A DNA stretch of 64,000 bases from positions 49,062,941 through 49,126,940 of the forward strand of contig CATQJL010000112.1 in the NCBI GenBank assembly GCA_958299035.1. Reading direction: 5' to 3'. Under the pieces are notes generated by a model. That model saw only the letters and a list, made by a program, of their open reading frames with translations, searched no databases and was not told the DNA's origin. Origin of the DNA: Cylicocyclus nassatus. Lineage: Eukaryota; Nematoda; Chromadorea; Rhabditida; Strongylidae. A program made the translations under genes and the position numbers. The stretch's first letter is position 1, and every line of letters starts with the position of its first letter. Below, piece by piece: positions 23,666-35,054 of the stretch.

Positions 23666-24443
23666 TTAGGCTGTCCCAAAATTAAACACCTTTTTATAGA
23701 TAATTCAAGCTGTTTTTGTTCCAGTAAACCTAGGATGTCATTCGATAGAACAGATCAAGCTCCTCAGAGTGACTACAAAAGATAGTCGCATTCCATGTAG
23801 AATTTGAAGCTCAAAGAAAAAAATTTCTCATTTGAAAAATGGGTTCTTGCGAGAAAGAATCCTACGGACATCCAGCTGGGTCATTACACAGTGGGCACAG
23901 AGTAGTCTCAAATATGTCTTTACTGGACTTTTTCCGCTCATAAAAAACGAAAAAAAGATACTTCAAAAATGGCAACGTCGCCCCCCCCCCTTCCAATGTC
24001 ATTGTATACTACAAGCCTTACTTACGAGTTAGTTTAATCTCAAAACTATAGCCTTATGTGTGCTTTTATAAACGAGAGATATTAAGTTATACATGAGAAT
24101 TCGAAAGAAAGGGCATTTTGGCATTATCACACCATCTTTGTTTCTCAATGAGCCCGGCAAAAATCCTAATAGAATACATTTCTGGGTACTAATGTGCATG
24201 TGTCTAATATATGTGTAGAGACCAAGTTCGGAGTCCATAGGAATTTTCTGGAAGGAAGTCCGATTTTTAGTGTTGCTGAAGAAATTTGGATTTTAGCCCC
24301 AAATTTTATCTGGATTACACTCAGTTGTATTTTTGGTGGCCTTTTTTGTAGACCTCGCTTGCGCTCTATCGGGTACATTAAGTCTGCGAGGAAAATAAAA
24401 ACAGCTCAATTTAGTTGAAAATGGTAATTTTGGGACAGCCTAA
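23666..24443. mobile_element. Mariner-type element with TTAGGCTGTCCCAAAATTA ends
   Basis: The left end TTAGGCTGTCCCAAAATTA is complementary to the right end TAATTTTGGGACAGCCTAA with one mismatch. TA follows the right end. The inner inverted pairing is weaker than in its neighbours. The short open frames inside have no transposase motif. Confidence 0.75.
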
Positions 24444-25904
24444 TAGGATCACTGTAACAAAAGCTGTCTGCCGAAATTTCCTTTAAAAGTGTGGAAAACT
24501 ACGTAGCAAGGTTTACACGCTTGCTCATTTTACTGCACATTTTTGCGAGCTTTTTGAGCTTTCTCAAGTATGATCACATTCTGGATTAGAAAACAATTGT
24601 TAAGGGAGAATACTACTCATTAATCAAGCATTACAGTGAAGTGCATTTCACATCTAAAGTCTGCGACTTTGATGAACCTAGTGTAAAGCTTTTGACTTGT
24701 TTAGTTTATTTTCCGAGGCAAAACATGGTTGTCTATGTCCTAAAATCATTCCTGAAGTTGCTACCGTTATTCTGCACTGATGAAGAGCGATCGGAAATTC
24801 GCTCGTACAATAGGTCTAACAGGGGAACGACCCCAACTTAAGGTGGCCATTTGGATTGAACCGCAAGTAATTAGATGCGCCTTGATGAGCTGATTTCAAA
24901 TCCTTCTTCCTTATCTGCGATGCCCTTCTCTGGAAAAACTTATGAGCGTTCAAAAATTCAAATTCGGAGAACATTCTGCGCCGCACCCTTAAGAACTAGT
25001 TGTTCAATAGCACTTATCTGCGTCTATTTTATGTGTGAGCATCCCTTGAAATTGGTACACTTGGCTAGTCCCGCACTTCCAAGTTGGATCTTTGGCACAT
25101 CATGCATTAGAGCTCCAGTAATTTTATGATTTGAATGTGGTTAAATGTGGGAATCACTAAATTCCTAATACATAATGAGCTTTATCCAACTTTCAAGCGC
25201 ATGGCGAGCAAGATATTTAATGTACTGATTTCAAGGATTGCTCACATTCACCGGAGACACGGTAGGTGTTTTTGAACAACTAGTTCTTGAGGATGTGGCG
25301 CCAAATGTTTGCCAAAATTGAACCTTTAAACGTTTAAAATTTTTTCAATGATCCGGCGCAGAAGGAAGGTAGGTTAGATCAAGGCAAAACTTTTGTGTAC
25401 TGCTTCCAAGCAGCTCTTATGATAGAGAAATCTCGATTGAAAAGGTTATGACAATATTAGAAACTCCCCAAACTTCAATACTATCTGATCATCCTCTTTT
25501 TCATTTCATTTAATTCCTCCTTCTGTGCATAAACATGTTCAGACAAAATTGACCAGAAGCTAAGGTCTGCTGTAGCTCAAAGACAACCTAATCAATAGTC
25601 TATAGCTTTGCATAGTCGAGGGAAAATATTAGCAACCGAGAACTTTTGGGTAGAATGTGATCAAACGCAAGCTTTGTTTGCTTCCTCTTTGAAAAGGCGA
25701 TTACCAGTATTTTTTTGTTTCAGAGAAAAAAGCTGATGAATTTACAGTTGAACAAGCGATATAGTTGATGACAGAGTTGTGCATTTTGTGCACAACCTTA
25801 TGATGTTATATCTTTGACTTACTCTGCGACATTGTCCCTTACAAATCCCTAGGAACTACATAGCTGAGAAATTAAGATTATTGGAAACCCGTAATTTCCC
25901 CGGC
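24444..25904. other. Unassigned stretch with family C fragments
   Basis: Near 24885-24960 the words 'gctgatttcaaat' and 'cttccttatctgc' match family C elements, so a decayed member probably lies at about 24840-25400. The 84-codon frame at 24875 overlaps it and is not called. Confidence 0.45.
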
Positions 25905-26363
25905 ACTCACAAGGGAAGGAAGGTGGTCAAAGTGGCTTTTAAAGATGAAGCGTACACTATCTTGCAGACCTTGGAAATCTGATTCCATCTCTACTTTGCT
26001 ATCTGCTGCGGGCTTCTGGGTGAGGAGTTATGAAGCTTTTTGTGGGGTGAAATGTGAATGCAAGATTAGGCAATGGGTCGTTACCTTTTCTTAACGTTCA
26101 AACGAAGCAGCAGCAAGCTGTCTAAATCAAGAATATTTATTGCACCGAGTGATCCGATTATCAGTTAAGCCCTAGAAAAAATGTTACGTGTGATTTTTAA
26201 ACTTGCATGAAACTTTTACTCAGCAAAACTTCATAACTCCTCGCTCAGAAGCCCTCAGCAGATTGCGAAGGCAAATTTGAAATCAGCGTTCTAAGTTCTA
26301 TGACACAATTCACAATTCATCCTAAAAGGCCACATCGACCAACCTTCCTTCCTTTGTCAGAAG
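25905..26363. mobile_element. Foldback element, family C
   Basis: The left end 'actcacaagggaaggaaggt' is inverted to the right end 'accttccttcctttgtcag'. Further pairs are 'gggtgaggagttatgaagc' near 26018 and 'cttcataactcctcgctcag' near 26229. Non-coding. Confidence 0.7.
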
Positions 26364-26641
26364 ATTATTTGTTTGGGTAGACTATATGTCGCCGAAAGTG
26401 GGAGGGTCCCGCGCGACGATGCAGTAGATACTCAGCCTGTGCATGTACTAAAAGTTGTATTTGTCGCAGATGTCCGGCTGGACCTCCCATTTTCGTCGAC
26501 GGGTAGTCTTCTACCCCATTTGTTTTTCTGTCAAGTTATGTTTAAAAAGTTTCGTTTGTTCGTCGTTTTTTTTCAAACGCTCTATGTACCGCTTACTTTC
26601 TCAGAATATTTTTCCAGAGACTTTACGTCAGTTCGACAAGA

Positions 26642-26952
26642 ATGAGAGTTTTCAAACTTACCTTCTTGTTACTTACCATCTTAATGGTAGGTTGATTAAG
26701 CGAGACATGACTTAGTTTGCGATATTACTCCTTAGACTTACTGACTTTACATTACTTTGATGCTTACAGATTCTCTCTGCTGTGGACGTTGGTGAATGCG
26801 GAAAGTTCAAGGAGGCAATGGGAAAAGTTGGAAGAACGCTTGTAAAAGTGGTAAAAACAGGTGCCAATGTCGTCAAAAAGGTGGATGACGCGATTGATCA
26901 CTTTGGAGGAAATATAGTTCCTAAAGTGTTAGACAAACTCACAGGACATTGA
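26642..26952 (+). CDS. Putative secreted lysine-rich peptide, two exons, 75 residues
   Basis: Exon 1 (26642-26686) encodes 15 residues of a signal peptide. A GTAGGT donor at 26687 and a TTACAG acceptor ending at 26769 bound an 83-bp phase-0 intron. Exon 2 (26770-26952) completes the leader and encodes a mature part of about 52-56 residues ending at TGA. The frame joins cleanly, and a stop lies in the intron if it is not spliced. The mature part has one cysteine (residue 25) and ten Lys/Arg against six Asp/Glu. It also has a V/K-rich amphipathic segment (residues 39-53) and GGNIVPKVL near the C terminus. This form is typical of short secreted cationic peptides, such as antimicrobial or glandular peptides, but no family is recognised. 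No paralogue was found in the window. Confidence 0.6.
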
Positions 26953-27014
26953 TATTTCATGCTCGATTGTCGATAAACCCTTGCATTGTGATTCAAGTTG
27001 TAATACAGGTTTTA

Positions 27015-27645
27015 CGCTGCCGACCAAGGTTGATAGCAAGACTTTATTACTCGATAAGCCAACGTTAGCGGTCCGTCTATCTTCATCAAGGCTTCTTGAA
27101 AGTCTAGACTTTGAGGACTGCCCGCTATTGTCCTGTGTTGCAGTAGACAGTATAGCTATCTGGTGGAGCGGTAGAATAGATGTGTAAGCTTGACTTCGGC
27201 CTTTTCAGATCGGGATATAGAGACCGAACAGCCAGTACCGCTGCAGCTGCGCTATGAGTGAGTATGATAGTCGGTGTCAATAATGCCCTTATATGGTTAC
27301 ATAAGATCTCGTATTAGAATCCACTTAGTTTTTGATACGAGAACAGTTCGCTGTTTATGGCAATGCCTTCATCTTTGCGGTTCATTTTGGTGGTTTAGAC
27401 GCTATCCAAAAGGCCTCCACGTTTTGCGGGCTAATAACTCGGATTCGTGCGACAAAATCGTAACAGTGATTTGAAAGTAGTGGTTCTCATGACATGACCT
27501 TAGATGTGCACCCAAATATGTTGATATTTTGCACTTTCTAAGGCGTCAAGATGTCCTTTGATTCTTGTGCACAACGGTCTGCCGGTCTCTTATGTATTGG
27601 TAACCGCATTTTTGACAGATTGTGATATATAGCATTCTTAATTCC
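27015..27645 (-). repeat. PLE terminal region, left, inverted relative to 29665-30262
   Basis: It pairs in reverse with 29665-30262: 'aagccaacgttagcggtccg' near 27057 matches 'cggaccgccgaaacgttggc' near 30192, and the 'aaaagacattttgacgct' type block is shared. Inverted terminal copies flanking a decayed PLE reverse transcriptase are a known PLE arrangement. The ribozyme-like core here is mutated, GAAAC being replaced by CTAAC. Confidence 0.7.
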
Positions 27646-27699
27646 ATACGGTAGCCTGGTTCTCCAGAGCTCAGATGATAGTCGGTGGTCGCGCACATT

Positions 27700-29512
27700 A
27701 TGTCATACGCTCGATTTAGAATTAGGGATATCTATAGCTTTGAACGGAATCATGGAGGCCCTCTTGGAACAAAGATTTTCTTATAGCTTTGCTAGAATTC
27801 AGATAAGAAGAACACAAGTCGTACTTTTGTTGTCTGATTCATTTTGATCGGTCTGCTTTCTTGCCTACAGGTATGCACTGATACACCTTTTGCGGAATAG
27901 CCGTTAAAACACGCAGTCTTTTTGGCAAGGTTCATCGATGGATTGCGCTGAAACGTTGGATGAAGTTGATTTTGCTGTCTTGAATATCTTGCCTATCACG
28001 AACGGTTTCGTGCTCCAATATTGCACAGAGCGGTAGTGAATTAATATACTCTTACTGGCCCGTTTGGGGAGCCATTTAGTCACGTATGATCCGTGTGATA
28101 AAGACATTGGACATTTAGAAACGCTAGCCAATTTTCGTCGGGTTTATCCCGCGTGAATTTTATGTTAGAGGATTGGCTATTTGGCTATTCAGAATGTCAA
28201 AGCATACGTTTATCTCACTACGAGTTGGACATATAATCCAGCAGTCGTCAATGTATCCATAAAAGAGGAAGGGCTTAGAGCAAGTACGGGTTTTTCGATC
28301 TTTGACATGAAGGCGATTGCGACGACGGGAGTCAATCTTTGCCCCTTCGCTAGGCCACGTGCCTGCTTGTAATACCTTCCTGACCAGCAAAATATGCTGC
28401 ATTCCAAGCTTTTTTGAAAGTGTCATGAAAGTGTCATGTCCAACACTGAACCCATACATTTTGAGAGCAGATTGATGTTTCGAGAGTAGCTCATACATGG
28501 CTTTCTTAGCATCATCCTCGGAGGCATTTGTGTACAATAGGTGATATCTAAAATCTTAATCGCATTCTCCATTAACACAAACATTCTAATATTCGAAAGA
28601 TGGGCAAGACAGGCACATATGCAGTAATTGTGTTACGAACAGTTTCAACAGCCATAAGATTTTATCATCCGGGCCACTGCAGCTGCTTATAATGAGTCTT
28701 ACATTATTAGTCTGTGGACTTTCAAAGAGAAATTCTAACGCAAGGAGTTTGTGTGTCTTTATTAGCAACAGATAAAGGATAAAGGATTCGGCGTCTTCAA
28801 TACTCCATGCGGGCATGCGCCGAACGCACATTACTCTATCGTCGAAGAGGCAACTGTAGGCGTGCGAGCCTAAAACAGTAACTTGCGGGGTCCAGCGGTT
28901 TCCAAGTCAGTGGTTTTATCCTCCCAGATTCTCTGGTACTAATTGACTGGCTTCGGAGGTTAGAGGGCTTGATTTACCCAAGGGGGGGGGGGATCGAACC
29001 TGCTTCCGATCTTGTCATAGCGGCGCCTCATTCCACTACGCCACTCGTCCCTCTATTAGCAATAAAGGGCTAGACATTTGGGTAAATCGATTTTGAGATG
29101 CGATATCAAAGCTTTAGGTATGCCGATGGAGTTCGCTATATTTACCCACACTCGGTTCGACGACGGTTTTGTTTTTACAGAGTGCTATCATTCAAATGGT
29201 GTTCACATATAGCATGTCTAAGCCATGCGTCATCACGACGAATTCCCCTTCCTTATCTCCTATTTCCTTCCTAGTGCATAAATTATGAAGTTTACTCAAA
29301 ACTCGACGTTGAATGAGACTGAGATTGCTAGTGATATGCTTTTTTGAAAATTTGTTTCTTATTTTTTTGTTGCATATTTTCGGAGCGTTAGAGTACCGAA
29401 GATTGGTCGATCGAAATGAACCCAACAAAAATACCGTTTTGTACCGTATCACCTGACTGTTCCACTCGTATCTGATTATTTTAGCAGAGCTATTAGAAAA
29501 TCTTTGTTTCAA
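27700..29512 (-). pseudogene. Decayed Penelope-like element coding region
   Basis: Minus-strand fragments in order match the PLE at 43.2-45.2 kb. 29512-29192 has GEFVVMTHGLD, like the GEFVIIPQELD of that copy. 28831-28586 has LLIKTHKL and VRLIISSCSGPDD. 28537-28160 has a YTN motif, the FGxG-like stretch and YIDDCWI, the catalytic palm motif. 28131-27904 has TKW...ASKSILIHYRS. Several frame changes and stops break the frame. A tRNA-derived insertion at about 28850-29056 separates the first two blocks. No GIY-YIG region is readable. Confidence 0.75.
28850..29056 (-). mobile_element. tRNA-derived SINE-like insertion
   Basis: On the minus strand a box A (TGGCGTAGTGG, 29043-29033) is followed 33 bp on by a box B (GGTTCGATCCC, 29000-28990), spaced as in a tRNA promoter. 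The tail then runs through a C-run (G-run on plus) into a body ending near 28850. It lies inside the PLE remnant. Clean target duplications were not identified, and a full tRNA cloverleaf is not convincing. Confidence 0.55.
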
Positions 29513-29664
29513 GCGTACACCTCGATGATTTCATCAAAGTTATAATATCCCTACTTCTAATCTCAAAAACTACGCCGCAATCATGTGTGTGACAGACTGT
29601 GCACGACCGCTAATTGTATCACCTGACTGGAAAACCAGGCGGTTGCATGGAATAAGAAGTGGTA

Positions 29665-30262
29665 CATCTCATAAGCCGTCAAAAATGCGGTGACCAATAC
29701 ATAGGAGGGCCGGCAAACCCTTGTGCACAAGAATCAAAAGACATTTTGACGCTTTAGAAAGTCCAATATGTCAACACATTTGGGTGCACATCTAAGGTCA
29801 TGTCATGAGAACCACTACTTTCAAGTCACTGTTACGATCTTATCGTGCGAATCCAAGTTTAATAGCCCGCAAAACATTGGAGGCTGTTTGGATAGCGTAT
29901 AAACCACCGCAAATGAACTGCAAAGATAAAGGCATTGCCATAAATAGCATACTGTTCTTTTAACAAACGCTTCGTGGTTTCTAATGTGATACGAGATCCT
30001 CTATAACCATATAAACATAGCGCAGTACTGGTTGTTCGGTCTCTATATCCCGATTTGACAAGTTTGAAGTCAGGCTTCCAGCAGCTATTCTGCCACTTCA
30101 TCACATAGCTAAACTGAATCTATTGCCAAATAGGTCAATAGCGGGCATTTTTCAAAGTCCTGATCTTTCAGGAAGCCCTGATGAAGGAAGACGGACCGCC
30201 GAAACGTTGGCTTATCGCGTAATAAAATCTTGCACCAACCTTGGTCGACAACTGTAAGGCTG
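29665..30262 (+). repeat. PLE terminal region, right
   Basis: This is the inverted partner of 27015-27645. It contains a well-kept hammerhead-like core at 30178-30205. The PLE coding remnants lie between the two copies. Confidence 0.7.
30155..30225 (+). ncRNA. Hammerhead-ribozyme-like motif of a PLE
   Basis: The core CTGATGA (30178-30184) is followed 16 bases later by GAAAC (30201-30205) and GTTGGC. This is the conserved order of hammerhead ribozymes reported in PLE terminal repeats. A GTA at 30219-30221 could be the cleavage triplet after a minimal stem III. Stem II is weak here. The motif is visible; activity is inferred. Confidence 0.5.
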
Positions 30263-31077
30263 CATTACAAGGATATTGATAGTCTCCCTTTGTGCACATC
30301 AGCTTCCAAACAAGGTGATTTTCACAATTTTAACTTTTTCAACGCGAGTATAAATAGTGTTGATTACATTTCCTTTATCTCGTACCGCGACTATTGCTAA
30401 AAGACAAATCAGCACAACATACCTAAGTAACATAACGCAAAACTTTCACAATACATCGCTCATCCATCTACATTCATATCACAGGCGGGCAGAAAATATA
30501 TTAGAAAGCAAAAGAAATTTTTTTGTGTATAAGCTCGTGTTTAACTAATCATAACTTCCTTCAAAATTTGTTAGTGTAAATGATAAATGGCCCATCTTGT
30601 AGCCGCAAGTCCGTAACACAAAGAAAAGTTAAGAAGAGGTTAAACAAAGAAGATTCGAGAAATGGAAAATTCAAAATTTAAGATTGTCAGCTTTTTTCAA
30701 CATTTTTCGTAGGCCTCAAAGTCCCAAATTACAAACTCTTTTTTCAATTTCTGCGTAGTGAACAGCTCAATATTTTTGCAAAAAAAAACAGTCAACAGAA
30801 AGCCCACCCTTACGCTTACAGAAATGACGAAAGCTCCAGCAATTGCCCTCTTCAATTGTAATCTATGGGTCGCTAAATGACCAAAACAACTACCCTGATT
30901 TAGACGCCGAATCAGTTTAGGTAAATTCTGAAAATCGTGTGCGTAATTCAGACAACTTTCATACCTGTAATAGCTAAATTTTCAAAAGCATGCCTTCATT
31001 CGCGCTTGAATTCTGGCACAAGTGTAAATGTAATAAAATTCTGGGTTCGAGTGCGGTTGAAGCTCTACAAATTTTTT
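30263..31077. other. Unassigned stretch
   Basis: AT-rich with short open frames only. No gene or element is recognised. Confidence 0.35.
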
Positions 31078-31339
31078 AACGAACTAGCTGGGTTTCCCGG
31101 TCCAGCCCAGGCCAAGGCTTCAGCTTACCCTTGCCTTGCTCCAGCCCCCTCCCTCTCCGTCTTCCCTTCCCACCTAGCCATTACGCTGCAAGGTCCCTGT
31201 ATTAAAGTAACTCACCACCTCCGGGGTCCAATACATATGTCTGCAAAGTTCCAGCTCAATCGGTTCATTGGTGGGCGTTTTTATAACGAACGAACAAACG
31301 AACACACTTAAAAAGTTTGAGTTTTATATATATATATAT
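31078..31339 (+). repeat. Family A-like repeat ending in a TA microsatellite
   Basis: It starts 'actagctgggtttcccggtc', contains 'gcaaagttccagctcaatcg', and ends in 'cgaacgaacaaacgaacaca' followed by TTTTATATATATATAT. The start and tail layout match family A, but the middle differs, so it may be a subfamily. Confidence 0.5.
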
Positions 31340-31711
31340 CAGTGGCGTACCCAGGATTTCGGCTCGGGGGGGGGGGGCGCGACAAAAAAATTTTTCTAAA
31401 GAAGGTGCGTGGCGTTAGCCACGCACTCCGAAAATTTTTTTGGGGTGCTTCTCAAAACTTTTGTGGGTCCCCAACCCCTAAAATCTAGAAAAAGGGGGCG
31501 TGGCGTCAGCCACGCCCCCGAAAAAATTTTTTTTACAAAGCTAATTTGAATTTTTAAAAATTTTTAAAAATTATTTTAATTACTTACAAAAATAAACAAG
31601 TCACTTGCACATTTTTATAACCCACATAGGTAACTTTCAAAAATTTCGCGACCCATTCTCGGGGGGGGGGGGGGCGCGCCCCCCCCCGCCCCCCCCCCCC
31701 TCGGTACGCCA

Positions 31712-31714
<3 letters not shown>
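31340..31714. mobile_element. hAT-type MITE with CAGTGGCGTACC ends
   Basis: The termini CAGTGGCGTACC and GGTACGCCACTG are exact inverses of the hAT type. Both flanks are (TA)n, so an 8-bp target duplication ATATATAT is compatible but not unique. G- and C-runs lie inside the ends. 'ggcgttagccacgc' and 'ggcgtcagccacgc' repeat inside. Non-coding. Confidence 0.8.
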
Positions 31715-31741
<27 letters not shown>

Positions 31742-31745
<4 letters not shown>

Positions 31746-32761
31746 GTCGTTCCGAAAGTAATGTCGCTTTTTTCGAATGAACGCCACTATTCGTGGAATC
31801 AACATTTCTAAGAGATCTTAAGAGCATTCGATGCAGCATTTCATCCTCTTTCTAATGGCTCTAGATGCACTGCATAGTGTTTAATGAGCTCCCGAAAAAT
31901 TACCAAAATCTGCGACTCATGCTTTTTGCCATGCTCGAGTTCGGCTATTTTTCTAAATTTTTGTACCTATTCTCCGAAAAAGTACAAGTAACGGGTAGAT
32001 AGAGCAAACACTATAGAATACAGAGTAATTTTTTCTTTCCCTTAGCTTGGTTCTCAGAGTTTCTACAACCAACTTCTCAATGCCATCAAATTTCATATTT
32101 AGTCAAGTCAAACCTCATAGAACAACAACAGGCAAGCGACTCGGGTGTCATTCGATGCAACTTTTTCTCCTCTTTCTAGCGATCGTTTTTTGTTTCCGAT
32201 TCATCAAGTTTTCCGTGATAAAATCAAATAATTCAACTTTTCCAAGGGACCCAAAGGTGTACCCGAAGTTTTCGAAAGTTGCTAAACTGAAGCGGTGAAT
32301 GCTCGCTTGGTTTGTAAAATTATTGCCAAACCATAATCCATTTTTGTAAGTTTCAAAATCCGAAGACTTGCTGGCGTTTGATGCACTTGTGTCTGAGACG
32401 AGCCTGCTAAAATTCGGTGGTTCCATCAAAAAATTTGTACAAAAACTATGACGAGCTCTAAAAAGTGAAAAAAAGTTGTGCTGTTTGCTGTAGGGTTTGC
32501 TCCATCCATCCATTACTTGGACTCCTTCTGAAGTTTTTTATAAAGTTTTAGAAAAATTGTGAAATCTGGCCATCTCAAAAAGCATAGGTTGCAGATTTTG
32601 ACTCTTTTATGTAAGCTCATTGACTGTATTGCAACAACTTCATAACCATTAGAAAGAGAATGAATGCTGCATCAAATGCTACCAGAATCTCTTACATATT
32701 TTTGTTCCACGAGATGTGGCATACGTTTGAAAAAAGCGACATTACTTTCGGAACGACCTAA
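31742..32761. mobile_element. Mariner-type foldback element, 1,020 bp
   Basis: The ends TTAGGTCGTTCCGAAAGTAA and TTACTTTCGGAACGACCTAA are exact inverses with TA flanks, in (TA)n. Long arms pair inward, e.g. 'tgcatagtgtttaatgagct' near 31870 with 'gctcattgactgtattgcaa' near 32614. It is related to 2799-3802. Open frames inside carry no transposase motif. Confidence 0.85.
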
Positions 32762-32785
32762 TATATATATATATATATATTTATA
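32762..32785. repeat. TA microsatellite between two elements
   Basis: A (TA)n-like tract separates two mariner-type elements and is probably the split target tract. Confidence 0.85.
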
Positions 32786-33664
32786 TTAGGTTGTCCCGAA
32801 AGTTTTGTCGGTTTTTTCAAACCACTTTAAAACCACGCACGATAAAGGCCTGAGTGAGTTTCAACGTGCATTCGATACAGCTTTTCTTTCTCTTTCTCAT
32901 GGATGCATTTTCATGCCATAATCTTGCATGCTTTTTTTGATAATTGCCAAGAATCTCCACCTGTCACTTTTACCTGCTCAAAGTTAGGCTAATTTTCAAA
33001 AGTCTCATTACATAGTTTCGAAAAGGACTAGCTATGGATCAAATAGAGCAACTCTCGGACTACAAGTTGGTTTTTTTAGATTCTCCTAGTCTGCTGATTT
33101 TGGCTTTAAAAAGTTATTGCTCCAAAGGTCTCGATTTTTGGCAAAGTCATGAAACACGCAACTGCATAAAACATATGAAAGCTTTGAAGTTTTCTCGTAT
33201 TGAAACATATTTCTTACTAAACATCATTTATGCAACATAACCAGCTTTGATTCGCTTCGAAAAAGCAGTTTTTTGGAATTTTTGGTACTTTTACGTGTTG
33301 AACTTAATCAAAAAGCCGCGGTTTTTATTGAATAAATAATTATAACGGACTTGGTAAACGCAGTTTATGCAATCTAAAATAGACACAGTGTAGCCAAAGG
33401 TTTGCTCTACATAATAGTTACCAGCGCTTTTTGAAAACATCAGAATAGAAAATTTTAAAATTCAGGAAAAATTTGGCGTTACTGCAAAGCTGCTCGAAAA
33501 TCCATGGCGATAACACTGCAAAGACAGCGTAGATCAGAGAGCAAGTATAACTGTAAGAAAGAAGATAAAAATCTGAATCAAATGGTTTTTAAGCCGTTTA
33601 TGGATCGGTGTTCTGTGAGTTTTAGTGAGCGATGCAAGAAACCGACAAAACTTTCGGGACAACC

Positions 33665-33667
<3 letters not shown>
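32786..33667. mobile_element. Mariner-type element with TTAGGTTGTCCCGAAAG ends
   Basis: The left end TTAGGTTGTCCCGAAAGTTT and the right end AAACTTTCGGGACAACCTAT are inverses except the last base. (TA)n flanks both sides. A second, truncated copy lies at 46170-46884 with matching blocks such as 'aaaagccgcggtttttat'. No transposase is visible. Confidence 0.85.

Positions 33668-33697
<30 letters not shown>
33668..33697. repeat. TA microsatellite
   Basis: A (TA)n tract follows the mariner-type element. Confidence 0.85.
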
Positions 33698-33699
<2 letters not shown>

Positions 33700-35054
33700 T
33701 GAGCTGAAAGCCCGTTTCAAGCTTTTTTGAATAGAGAATAAAAAGAGCTTTTTAATGGTATGCTAGGATTCTTAAGGAAAACTTGATGGAAAAATGTCTT
33801 GAAACAAGGGCTAGAAAAACGCTACTTTGCTTTACATTACTTTTGCACCGACATTACCACATTACTTTTGCACCGACCTGATACTACAGCAACTAAGAAC
33901 TGCAACATTGAAGGACAATTTCTTTTTGATTTGCGCAAAGAATTTTTTTCTTACTTTTACTCATTTTTAGTGTAATTTCTTTTGAAACTATTAGTGAACG
34001 CAGAGCTTCTTTTAGTGATTGTTTTTAGGTTCGGAAGGCACAACATCTCGTTGCAAAGCAACAACTTCTTTCAACGAAGAGCTTTGATCTAGAATAAACT
34101 CTCAATATCCTTAGCTTTCTATCCAATGGCTCAATTAGAAGCAGCGTTAAAGAAAGTAACTATACTGCAGCACATCGACTGAAGGACAATTACTGTACTG
34201 CAGTTGATGTACGACAGTACATCTATTGCAGTACACCTACTGAAAGTACTGCATTCAATGGGAATGATGATGTGAAGTAATTTCTTTTCTTTTTGGGATT
34301 CATTTCTTCCTTTTTCTCCCTAACCCGTTGTATTCTTTTTGATATGATCAACCGTTGTTTGTAGCAATTGGCAGAAATTGACTCTCTTTCTTGACCCTAT
34401 AAGCCTTGTTCGACTTGTCTAGTCTTGTTGATCTTATTGTACTTAAAAATTCACTGATCCGCCCCCGCGGCTACGACGAGCTAGCCTTCGCCCGAGGCTC
34501 GCTGGCATTCACGAAGGTGGGACTTTAGTTTCTGAAAGACGGTGAGATTAACAGCTAGATATTGAAACTATCTACCCTCAGAGTAACTACTCTGGCCATT
34601 TCTTACCCAAAGGATATCTAGAGGACACTGTTGGGACCATAAGCTTTCTATGCTTCCTGCAGCTTACTTACATGCCAACGATTGGCGCATACTTGCTTTT
34701 TATGCGTGATTGATTAGTCATGCTATGTTGATATATTGGTGTTAATTACTAACTGCTGCGATAGGATGAGAGAGCACTTTCAGGTACATTGATAAAATAA
34801 GATGAAATAAACGAATAGAAAATTCATATAGACTAAAGCTGTTATAGCTTTTCGCGCGATGCAATTCGCTTCTTGGATAGAGCAGCGAGAAGCCTTGTTT
34901 GCGGCAGTTCGCGTGCGTCTATTGGGGCAGAACCTCTCCACCTGGAAATACTATCAAGTTGAACCATTCGTATTTGGATGTACAAATGAAGTGATTCACG
35001 CAGTGATCAAATGTGTAATTTGATAGTGGTAGAAGGTAGAATGAGGAGCAAGTA
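33698..35054. other. Unassigned stretch
   Basis: No gene is supported. Near 34165-34255 several 'gcagta'/'gtactgcag' words recur at short spacing. Nothing else is recognised. Confidence 0.35.

Noticed and set aside
32047..32298. Hydrophobic 83-codon frame as a secreted protein
   Set aside because: It lies inside a mariner-type foldback element, and the hydrophobic stretch is mid-frame.
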